From UBA9619 sp964630665 (GTDB lineage: Bacteria; Pseudomonadota; Gammaproteobacteria; Arenicellales; UBA868), in the NCBI GenBank assembly GCA_964630665.1, contig CAZVVN010000069.1, positions 1 through 17,261 on the forward strand: a stretch of DNA of 17,261 bases, given 5' to 3'. Numbering within the stretch: the stretch's first letter is position 1; every line of letters begins with the position of its first letter. The notes beneath the pieces were generated by a model that was not told the DNA's origin, ran no database searches, and saw only the letters and a program-made list of their open reading frames with translations. Shown here piece by piece: positions 6,591-12,820 of the stretch. The position numbers and the translations under genes were made by a program.

Positions 6591-7553
6591 TTATTCCACC
6601 GTGAAAGGCGGTGCTTTACTGATCAGGCCCCTTGCCTTCAAGCGGCTGGCGATGAGACCAAAGATACCCGATCGGAAAAACTTCATCACAATGATAACCA
6701 TCGTTGCGAACAGCAGCATATGGGCATAAGGGCTCACGTCACGCATGATTTCCCACATGATGACCAGCAGGATTGCACCGATGATCGGACCCGTTAACGT
6801 GCCCAGACCACCGACAATCGTCATCGCCAGAATCAGGCCCATTTCAAGCAGTAGAAGATTCTGAGGTGCAAGCACCTGTACGAACAGGTGAGCGTAGATC
6901 GCACCGGCGAGACCGGCAAACAGGCTGGAGATCACGAACGCGTTGACTTTCCATTTTACGAGTTCGACCCCCATCGCCGAGGCGACATCTTCGTCCTCAC
7001 GAATAGCCTTCAGATAAAGCCCTTTTTCCGAGTTCACGAGCAGATAGAGCACGCCAATCGTGATAATGGCCAGGGCCAGCATCACAAAATATCCAAGCAG
7101 GTGATTGGGTAGCCCCTCGCCAAACAGATAGGGGATCTGCAGGCCCAGCGATCCGCGGGTGAAATCGTGTTCGATCTGCAGGATCAGCCTAACCGTCTCC
7201 GAGAACCCAAGGGTCATCAACGCCAGGTAGGGTCCACGGGTTCGAAGGCACATACGCCCCAAACACCAGCCGATACCCGCTGCTGCTGCACCACCGATAA
7301 AGATGCCGAACCCCGGATGCACGCCATAGTGATAGCTGAGCAATCCGGAGGTATACGCACCGATTCCGGCAAAAGCCGCATGGGCAAAAGACAGCTGTCC
7401 AGCGTAGCCGAGCAGTAGATTCCATGACGACGCGAGAATTATGTAGTAGAGCGCCATTGCGGCAACACGGATCATGTAGCTGTCGAGCAGAAAGGGGATC
7501 ACCAGGCCGCCGGCCAGGGCCAGCCCTATGGCGGCTCTCTGGAAACGGGTCAC
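6591..7553 (-). CDS. livM: LivM-type permease of a branched-chain amino acid (HAAT) family ABC importer
   Basis: This 320-aa multi-pass inner membrane protein is the second permease of the importer. Recognisable family blocks are SWNLLLGYAGQLSFAHAAFAGIGAY (about 43-67), LRTRGPYLALMTLGF (103-117), the cytoplasmic coupling region with AIREDEDVASAMG (about 184-196) and the C-terminal VGGLGTLTGPIIGA (248-261). I count eight to ten hydrophobic segments. The start is GTG at 7553, overlapping the livH stop in a GTGA, which implies translational coupling. The family name does not prove amino-acid transport: HAAT importers also carry urea, short amides and aromatic acids, and the catabolic neighbours make a non-amino-acid substrate plausible. 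It is the last gene of the operon and faces the SDR stop. Confidence 0.93.
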   Translation of the reverse strand: MTRFQRAAIGLALAGGLVIPFLLDSYMIRVAAMALYYIILASSWNLLLGYAGQLSFAHAAFAGIGAYTSGLLSYHYGVHPGFGIFIGGAAAAGIGWCLGRMCLRTRGPYLALMTLGFSETVRLILQIEHDFTRGSLGLQIPYLFGEGLPNHLLGYFVMLALAIITIGVLYLLVNSEKGLYLKAIREDEDVASAMGVELVKWKVNAFVISSLFAGLAGAIYAHLFVQVLAPQNLLLLEMGLILAMTIVGGLGTLTGPIIGAILLVIMWEIMRDVSPYAHMLLFATMVIIVMKFFRSGIFGLIASRLKARGLISKAPPFTVE

Positions 7554-8461
7554 GCGCGACGTTCCTTCTGTCCAAAAAGACCGTGAGGTCGAAAAAGCAG
7601 CACCCCGATCAGCACCAGAAAGGCGAACACGTCACGGTAAGCAACCGAAACGTACACCGAGCCCAGGCTTTCCACTAATCCCAGGATAAGCGCTGCAACA
7701 ACAGCCCCGGGAATCGATCCCATCCCACCCAGCACGATGATCACGAAAGCTTTGATCACAGGAATCTGGCCGACATCAGGGTAGACGAGAAAAACGGGTG
7801 CGAGCAATGCGCCCGCGCCTCCAGCGAGAAGGCCGGCAAGCACCATGGCTGTGATGTTCATCCTGACCGTGTTAATACCGACAATTGTCGAGCCGACCCG
7901 GTTCTGTGCCGTGGCCATCAGAGCACGCCCGGTCCAGGTGCCGTAGATGAAGAACAAAGTGGCCCCGATCAGCACTGCCGAGACACCAGCGGCAAACAAC
8001 CGGTCGCCGGCGAGATAAAGATCGCCAATAACGTGCTTGGACCCTTCCCAGAACGCACCGGGCGTCATCTCGTAAGGACCGACGGCCGTTAAGGCCCCGT
8101 ACTGCAGAAAGAGCGACAAACCGAACGTCAGGATGATGGCATATTCTTCCGGCCGGTCCATACGCGCCGTGTAGACTGGGCGCAGGAGTCCACGTTCCAC
8201 CAACATTCCAAAGACCGCAACGCCAGCCATAGCCAGCGGCAGCCCGAGGATCGTTGGTATAGACAGCGGTATACCGAATACGGTGATCACCCCTGCCGTC
8301 AGCGCATACAGCGCGTATCCCCCCAGCATATAGAACTCCCCATGGGAGAAGTTCACGACCCGCATAATACTGAACACCACAGTCAGACCGAGTGCAATCA
8401 ACGCATAGATGAACCCGAAAATCAGTCCGTTGACGATCTGGGAAAGGACGTAATAGTCCAT
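7550..8461 (-). CDS. livH: LivH-type permease of the same HAAT importer
   Basis: With the ATG at 8461 the protein has 303 residues and begins MDYYVLSQIVNGLIFGFIYA, the normal family start. An in-frame GTG at 8515 would add 18 residues and leave only 18 bases after the binding-protein stop. Neither start has a good Shine-Dalgarno, so this choice rests on family likeness. Family blocks include YALIALGLTVVFSIMRVVNF followed by SHGEFYMLGGY, the coupling-loop region around RALMATAQNR, and VIIVLGGMGSIPGA near the C-terminus. About eight hydrophobic segments are seen. It pairs with LivM as the heterodimeric membrane channel, energised by the LivG and LivF ATPases encoded upstream. Confidence 0.93.
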   Translation of the reverse strand: MDYYVLSQIVNGLIFGFIYALIALGLTVVFSIMRVVNFSHGEFYMLGGYALYALTAGVITVFGIPLSIPTILGLPLAMAGVAVFGMLVERGLLRPVYTARMDRPEEYAIILTFGLSLFLQYGALTAVGPYEMTPGAFWEGSKHVIGDLYLAGDRLFAAGVSAVLIGATLFFIYGTWTGRALMATAQNRVGSTIVGINTVRMNITAMVLAGLLAGGAGALLAPVFLVYPDVGQIPVIKAFVIIVLGGMGSIPGAVVAALILGLVESLGSVYVSVAYRDVFAFLVLIGVLLFRPHGLFGQKERRA

Positions 8462-8533
8462 GAACTGGATCCAGTAAGAGGTGAAAACTGTGACCGGGAG
8501 CGGGCCTGGGCCCACCCCCGGCCAACAGTCAAA

Positions 8534-9757
8534 TTATGGCCGCGCAATCCCTGCGGTGGCAAACTGCTTGGGAAAAAGCACTGCTGCATCCCCGGCCGAC
8601 TGTCCCACCTCGGTGTACTGAAAGATAAAGGTTGGTACAGCTTTCCACTGGTGATGCCAGACACCGTCTTCTTGTGAGAATTCAATGTCTCCCCGCGTAC
8701 CCGGGATCTTGAGCGCCTGCAGGGCCTTGATGATGGCCTCGCTGTCGGTCGAACCGGCGTTCTTGATTGCGGTGAGCAGAGAAATCATTGCGTCGTACCC
8801 TTGCAGTGGCAGGTAGTTCGGCTGACGATCAAACTTGTCGATGTAGCGTTGTTTGATTTGTTCGCCGAGTTCGGTCAACTTGACACTGGGGCTGTAAGGG
8901 CAGGACATCAGCACATAGTTGCCTGCGTCTTTGACCGCTTCCCAGAAGACCTTGTCATTCTGCGCCGTACAGGTACCGTCAAGATAAAGAGTCTCTTTGC
9001 TTGGTGCGAAGCGAATCTCGTGGGCCTGCTTGAGGATCAGAAATCCACCCGGCTGGGTCACAGCAACAATCAACACCTCCGGCTTCACCTGGGTTTTGTA
9101 TTTAAGCAGGATCGGCACAAAGTCCTTCGAGGTTTTCTCGACCACTTCGTATTGGAAATCGATATCAACATTCAACTTCTTGATTGCATTTTCGATGTTT
9201 TTTGCGATACCGATCCCGTAGTCGGTGTCCTCGACCAGGCTCGCTGCTTTCTTTATACCGTTTGCCGCCATCACGGCCACCATGTTCTCGGCCAGCTTCG
9301 ACGAGTAGACGCTGGTACGAAAAATCTCGTCATACCCTGCTGCAGTCAGCGAATCCGACCAGCATGATCCGATCACAAAAGGAATACCGTGCTGATGGAA
9401 AACCTCGATCTCGGCTTTGCACACCGAAGAGTGATACTCACCAGCCGCAGCAACTACCTTGTCCTTGGTGATGAGCTTCTCGACTACAGTCGCACCAGTC
9501 GGGGGACGTCCTTGGGTATCCTCCACAATCAACTCGACCTGCTTGCCTAGAACACCGCCGGTCGCATTGATATCAGCGACTGCCCATTCGAGCCCCAGGA
9601 CCAGTTCCGGTCCCTGCTGGTAACTGCCGGGTGAAGACAGCGGCGCCATGCCGCCGATCTTTATCGTGTCACCGGCCTCTATGGCGCTGACGGAGAATGA
9701 AACCGCTGCGGCCAGTGCAAACTGCGACAACAACTTCTTGTGACGTCTATTAACCAT
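8534..9757 (-). CDS. Periplasmic substrate-binding protein of the HAAT importer (LivJ/LivK-like, COG0683)
   Basis: This 407-aa protein is a type I periplasmic binding protein. The N-terminus has a signal peptide: basic MVNRRHKK, a hydrophobic core (LLSQFALAAAVSFSV) and likely cleavage after A25 or A28. The mature start (TIKIGGMAPLSSPGSY) and the ADINATGGVLGKQVELIVED block (61-80) are family hallmarks. Four cysteines (C113, C132, C263, C286) could form two disulfides in the periplasm. The ligand pocket is not diagnostic to me. The LivJ-type serine/threonine contacts are not obvious and GEYHSSVCKAE (106-116) is in the expected binding segment, so the ligand may not be leucine. The start has an excellent AGGAGG. 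It lies between the ATPase and permease genes and is preceded by an 86-base spacer with a hairpin. Confidence 0.93.
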   Translation of the reverse strand: MVNRRHKKLLSQFALAAAVSFSVSAIEAGDTIKIGGMAPLSSPGSYQQGPELVLGLEWAVADINATGGVLGKQVELIVEDTQGRPPTGATVVEKLITKDKVVAAAGEYHSSVCKAEIEVFHQHGIPFVIGSCWSDSLTAAGYDEIFRTSVYSSKLAENMVAVMAANGIKKAASLVEDTDYGIGIAKNIENAIKKLNVDIDFQYEVVEKTSKDFVPILLKYKTQVKPEVLIVAVTQPGGFLILKQAHEIRFAPSKETLYLDGTCTAQNDKVFWEAVKDAGNYVLMSCPYSPSVKLTELGEQIKQRYIDKFDRQPNYLPLQGYDAMISLLTAIKNAGSTDSEAIIKALQALKIPGTRGDIEFSQEDGVWHHQWKAVPTFIFQYTEVGQSAGDAAVLFPKQFATAGIARP

Positions 9758-9800
9758 CGTCTTGTCCTCCTGTTAGATTGTTGAACATCGTTAATGAATC

Positions 9801-9835
9801 TTCACCGGTTGTCGTAAGACAGACTGTTCGGTGAA
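9801..9835 (-). other. Intercistronic hairpin between livF and the binding-protein gene
   Basis: Downstream of the livF stop (9844) the transcript can pair TTCACCG with CGGTGAA (9829-9835 and 9801-9807), a perfect seven-base stem around a 21-base loop that contains a smaller GTC/GAC pairing. No T-run follows. Such hairpins between importer genes often protect or partly terminate the message so that the binding protein is made in excess. That role here is inferred. Confidence 0.35.
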
Positions 9836-9843
9836 ATCATCAT

Positions 9844-10557
9844 TCAGATCTGCAACCAGTCCTTGATCATGTCATGCAGATTCGTTTCGAATTCGGACCG
9901 GCTCCCATTGACCTTGTTCCGCCCAACCTCGAGTACGTAAATATAGTCACCAATTCGAATAGCCTCACGAACATTCTGGTCGACGAGAAGAATGGTCAGG
10001 CCATCCGCCTTGAGGCGCTCAATGGTATCGTACACTTCTCTGGCAATAATTGGGGCCAGCCCAACCGTCGGTTCATCACAGATCAGTATTTCAGGCCTGA
10101 TCATCATGCCGCGGGCAACTTCGAGAATCTTCTGCATTCCGCCGGACAGGTCGCCGGCCTTTGACTTGCGCCGCTCACGCATGAGCGGGAATAGATCATA
10201 GACCCTTGTGAGTTCGTCTCGGATGCGCGCCTTGTCCCGGCGAAATGTCCAACTGCCAAGATGAATGTTCTGTTCTACTGTCAGGTGAGGATAAACAGTG
10301 CGCTCCTGTGGCAGGTAACAGATCCCCAGACCGGCCATGGTGTGACTCGGACGTCCTGTCAGGTCTTTATCATCCCACATGATCTGCCCTGACTTTGGCT
10401 TGAGAAAGCCACAGATCACCCGCATCAGCGTCGATTTTCCGGAACCGTTAGGTCCGATCACCGAAGTGATCTGCTGTTTGTGCACATCGACGGAGACATT
10501 CTGAAGAATGTTGATTTCGTCAACATAGCCGGCAACGATATTCTGCGCGCTGAGCAT
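9844..10557 (-). CDS. livF: LivF-type ATPase of the HAAT importer
   Basis: This 237-aa ABC ATPase has the normal LivF length. Walker A is GPNGSGKST (35-43), the signature is LSGGM (137-141), and Walker B ends ILICDEPT with D161 and E162. ICYLPQERTVYPHLTVEQN (79-97) is the Q-loop region typical of LivF (QxRTVFPxLTVxEN). Together with LivG it forms the cytoplasmic motor of the importer. The ATG at 10557 lies two bases after the livG stop codon and has a GGGAG within the end of livG, so the two are co-translated. The family usually has LSGGQ; the LSGGM form is also seen among LivF-like proteins. Confidence 0.95.
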   Translation of the reverse strand: MLSAQNIVAGYVDEINILQNVSVDVHKQQITSVIGPNGSGKSTLMRVICGFLKPKSGQIMWDDKDLTGRPSHTMAGLGICYLPQERTVYPHLTVEQNIHLGSWTFRRDKARIRDELTRVYDLFPLMRERRKSKAGDLSGGMQKILEVARGMMIRPEILICDEPTVGLAPIIAREVYDTIERLKADGLTILLVDQNVREAIRIGDYIYVLEVGRNKVNGSRSEFETNLHDMIKDWLQI

Positions 10558-10559
10558 CG

Positions 10560-11297
10560 TCAGACTCCCAGATAGGCCTCGATCACACCCGGATCCTCCC
10601 GCACGACCTCTGGAGTACCGTCTGCGATCACTTTGCCATTAGCGAGCACTACGATCCGCGAAGCCAGCCCCATGATAGTCGGCAGGTCGTGACTGACGAC
10701 AATGAAGTCAATGCCCTGATCGCGAAGATCTCGTATGCGCTCCAGAATGCGCTCAACCAGAAGAGGATGAATACCCCCAAATGGTTCATCGAGGAGCATC
10801 AGGCGGGGTTTAAGCATCAGCGCCCTGGCAAATTGAAGCAGCATGCGCTGCCCACCGGAAAGATCGGCCGCCTGTTCATCGGCAAAATCGGCGATTTCCA
10901 GAAAATCGAGATATTCTTTTGCACGCCGAATCAGAGTAACGCGGGTTTCTGTTCCCTTGTCACGGACCGTGAAACCTGGTGCCAGCATGTTCTCAACAGC
11001 GGTCATGTGCGGGAAGATTCTTGCAATCTGAAACGTGCGGGCAACACCGGCCCGGGCGATCCGGTGTGGTGACTCTTTCTCTATCCTGTTTCCCTCGAAG
11101 CTGATCGCTCCGGAGTTAAGGGGATAGATACCACTGGTCGCATTGAGCAACGTGGTTTTTCCAGAACCGTTGGGACCGATCAGACCGATCAACTGCCCCT
11201 TCACCATCGAAAAGGAAACCGAGTCGAGTGCCTGATTACCACCGAAGGCAATGCTGCCCTCTGAGATCTCGAAAACCGAATTGTGCTCGGACACCAT
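10560..11297 (-). CDS. livG: LivG-type ATPase of the HAAT importer, first gene of the operon
   Basis: This 245-aa ABC ATPase has Walker A GPNGSGKTT (41-49), signature LSGGQ (146-150) and Walker B LMLLDEP with D170 and E171. The switch region reads DEPFGGIHP where most LivG proteins have DEPAAGLNP. The LivG-specific block ARTFQIARIFPHMTAVENML (86-105) is present. The start is unusual: the ATG at 11297 has no Shine-Dalgarno of its own. The only strong one (GGGAGGA, 11328-11334) serves an in-frame ATG at 11318, which is closed by TAA just before 11297. The gene is therefore probably translated by re-initiation, or its original start has been cut off by a stop. A candidate promoter lies at 11362-11389. 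Confidence 0.93.
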   Translation of the reverse strand: MVSEHNSVFEISEGSIAFGGNQALDSVSFSMVKGQLIGLIGPNGSGKTTLLNATSGIYPLNSGAISFEGNRIEKESPHRIARAGVARTFQIARIFPHMTAVENMLAPGFTVRDKGTETRVTLIRRAKEYLDFLEIADFADEQAADLSGGQRMLLQFARALMLKPRLMLLDEPFGGIHPLLVERILERIRDLRDQGIDFIVVSHDLPTIMGLASRIVVLANGKVIADGTPEVVREDPGVIEAYLGV

Positions 11298-11318
11298 TTA
11301 ATCGACCGCACCGCACAT
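11298..11318 (-). other. Six-codon leader minigene immediately before livG
   Basis: ATG-TGC-GGT-GCG-GTC-GAT-TAA (peptide MCGAVD) follows a strong GGAGG by ten bases. Its TAA directly abuts the livG ATG in the same reading frame. Whether it is translated is unknown. It could be a natural leader for re-initiation or the remnant of an N-terminal extension. Confidence 0.35.
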
Positions 11319-11361
11319 GGATCGTATTCCTCCCTCAGCCACCGCAGTAACTCCCCCCTGG

Positions 11362-11389
11362 AATATACGTTGGGCGTTTGCTCTTTGAA
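11362..11389 (-). promoter_or_regulatory. Candidate sigma-70 promoter for the livGF/importer operon
   Basis: Read on the minus strand, TTCAAA (11384-11389, four of six to consensus) and TATATT (11362-11367, five of six) are spaced by 16 bases. This places a start point near 11355, about 58 bases before the livG ATG and just before the leader Shine-Dalgarno. The rest of the 256-base gap (11298-11553) shows no gene. Confidence 0.4.
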
Positions 11390-11553
11390 TCTAACTGCCG
11401 GTTGCGTCCCCTTGCAGCCGAATTGCGAGTGCAAGCATAACCCAGTCTTGTCAGCCGTACCACGCTGGTCAACCTATACAAAGGCACTTTCCCGACCCAA
11501 CTGCGCCCACTGAGCCAGATGAGCTGCGGCTCGATCGAGACTCACGCCCGTGA

Positions 11554-11883
11554 TCAGGCGGGTGGTTTGTATGCTTTCATAACCGCACCGGCCTTGCCCA
11601 TGCTTGCCACAGCCTGGTCCATGGTCAGAAGCTTCGTTGTCCGACCGCCGACTATGGCCCCTGTGGACGAAATCGCCAATGCAGCTCCGGCCATCGACTC
11701 ATCATCCGGCATATCCGCAATGACGATAATATCGTCCTCACCAAAGGCCATCCAGCAGCCCGTCATCGTCCCGCCATTTGCCTCGATTACGGCGCGCGCA
11801 GCCGCGCTTCGATCTTCAGGATTGGTGACCAAAGCCCTGAGGGCGTCCGAAGAGTAAGATCCTTGATACATGTATGCAGGCAT
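11554..11883 (-). CDS. GYD-domain small protein
   Basis: I chose the ATG at 11883 (109 aa, MPAYMYQGSYSSDALRAL) because GGAGGAG lies six bases upstream; the longer reading from 11964 has no such support. The order of a starting strand plus YSSDALRALV helix, then GGTMTGCWMAFGEDDIIVIADMPDD (about 37-61), a helix AGAALAISSTGAI, and RTTKLLTMDQA is the pattern of GYD-domain proteins. These are small ferredoxin-like alpha/beta proteins of unknown biochemical role, common beside catabolic genes. It is on the same strand as the importer, but 256 bases and a likely promoter separate it from livG, so it may be its own unit. Confidence 0.8.
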   Translation of the reverse strand: MPAYMYQGSYSSDALRALVTNPEDRSAAARAVIEANGGTMTGCWMAFGEDDIIVIADMPDDESMAGAALAISSTGAIVGGRTTKLLTMDQAVASMGKAGAVMKAYKPPA

Positions 11884-12129
11884 TGTTCTCCTCCAATGAT
11901 CTTGGGAATTCCGGAAATCGGGTTCCTGTCTGATCACGTTATCAAAAGCCCCCGCGGCCTGCAATGAGAGAATTTCAACCCCCCCTTCCTGAAGCAGCCA
12001 CCGATCCAGATCCGCTCAGAACAAAGGTGCCAGCCGTTCGAAGCGCAAGCCAAGAGCGGATATCGGGGATTCCGGATTAAAGTGATACAGGAGTGTCGAT
12101 AAAGCCCGTTTCATGTCATTATTCAGCCG
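11884..12129. other. Divergent intergenic region between the GYD gene and the coiled-coil gene
   Basis: No convincing gene is present. I see an eight-base inverted repeat, ATCCGCTC (12010-12017) and GAGCGGAT (12054-12061), with a TTCGAA palindrome between its arms, and a GGAATTCC palindrome near 11905. Either could be a regulator site for the flanking divergent genes. I could not pick out a confident promoter. Confidence 0.3.
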
Positions 12130-12699
12130 ATGGCGACAAACCGAAAAACCCTGGAAACCACTGTCCAATCTTCTTCGAACGCGGATCGACAGGTCCGCCA
12201 CCTGAAGGAGACTATCTCTGCGTTGCGTGATCGGCTCGAGGCGTATCAGTTCGAAAAAAACAAGGCCGTTCAGGCAGCAGTCGCAGCCTCCAGCAGTGAG
12301 ATCGAGCAACTCAAAACCACCACCCAGGCACTGCGGGATACGTTAGAGGAACTGAATTTTCAGAGAAACAAAGACGTTCAGCAGACACGGGCGGATTCTC
12401 AAGATGAAATAAAACAACTTCGAAAGACCATACAGGCCATGCGGGATGAAACTGAAAGTGTTCGATTCGAAGGCGACAAGAAAACCCAGCAAGCGGTCGC
12501 GACTGCCAGTGACGAGATTCGCCAACTACGCGAAACCGTACAGTCTCTGCGGGATGAAATGGAAAGCGAGCGATTTGAGGGCCAGCAGAAGGCCCAGAAA
12601 ACACTCACCGATTCCAGTAATGAGATCAAGCTACTGAAGGACTCCGTCAGCGCGCTGCGGGACCAGCTCGATGCGTTGCGGGCCGGCCATGAAGATTAG
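12130..12699 (+). CDS. Coiled-coil protein built from five 36-residue repeats, function unknown
   Basis: This 189-aa, highly charged protein is predicted to be almost wholly helical, with no signal peptide, membrane helix or cysteine. After a 20-residue Ser/Thr/Asn-rich head, a 36-residue unit repeats four times (residues 21-56, 57-92, 93-128, 129-164), and a fifth copy (165-189) is cut short. Each unit runs roughly EIxQLRxTxQALRDxLExxxF, followed by ExxKxxQ and an Asp/Ser-rich link. Hydrophobic residues alternate 3-4 apart within units, as in a coiled coil, but 36 residues is not a whole number of heptads. The ATG at 12130 has no Shine-Dalgarno, and a TAA at 12100 rules out an earlier in-frame start. 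The gene is followed by a likely terminator and then the adenylate cyclase gene. I know no family for it; a structural or scaffold role is a guess. Confidence 0.75.
   Translation: MATNRKTLETTVQSSSNADRQVRHLKETISALRDRLEAYQFEKNKAVQAAVAASSSEIEQLKTTTQALRDTLEELNFQRNKDVQQTRADSQDEIKQLRKTIQAMRDETESVRFEGDKKTQQAVATASDEIRQLRETVQSLRDEMESERFEGQQKAQKTLTDSSNEIKLLKDSVSALRDQLDALRAGHED
12190..12696 (+). repeat. Five tandem 108-base coding repeats (last one partial)
   Basis: Unit boundaries are 12190-12297, 12298-12405, 12406-12513, 12514-12621 and 12622-12696. The amino acid pattern is well kept while third positions differ widely between units, so these are old repeats under protein-level selection rather than a recent DNA expansion. 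Confidence 0.85.
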
Positions 12700-12715
12700 C
12701 TTTCAGGTTAAGTAT

Positions 12716-12742
12716 GAGTCCAATGCTGCGTGGACTCTTTGT
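12716..12742 (+). terminator. Probable intrinsic terminator after the coiled-coil gene
   Basis: GAGTCCA (12716-12722) pairs perfectly with TGGACTC (12731-12737) around an eight-base loop and is followed by TTTGTT. The stem is seven pairs and the T-run is short, so termination may be partial. It separates the coiled-coil and cyclase transcripts or acts as an attenuator between them. Confidence 0.5.
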
Positions 12743-12820
12743 TCCACTCACCAGAGCTCGAGCCCAGGAAAACCAAGCGGGTAACCTGTTGACGGCGCCA
12801 ACCACAACGCAGGTCCGAAG

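Noticed and set aside
7550..8515. The longer livH start at GTG 8515
   Set aside because: The extra 18 residues do not fit the family N-terminus and the GTG lacks a properly spaced ribosome binding site, though it cannot be fully excluded.
8801..9367. A 188-codon plus-strand frame across the binding-protein gene
   Set aside because: It is an antisense shadow; the opposite strand encodes a signal peptide and a complete type I binding protein.
11283..11513. A 76-codon plus-strand frame in the gap upstream of livG
   Set aside because: It has no ribosome binding site, runs over the candidate livG promoter and leader, and its product has no recognisable feature.
12016..12604. Two minus-strand frames (12016-12309 and 12311-12604) across the coiled-coil gene
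   Set aside because: They arise from the repetitive coding sequence on the plus strand; neither has a start signal or recognisable fold.
12190..12696. Regular repeats that could suggest a CRISPR array or a recent tandem duplication
   Set aside because: The 108-base units have no constant repeat/unique spacer structure, stay in one reading frame and differ mainly at third positions, so they are protein repeats.
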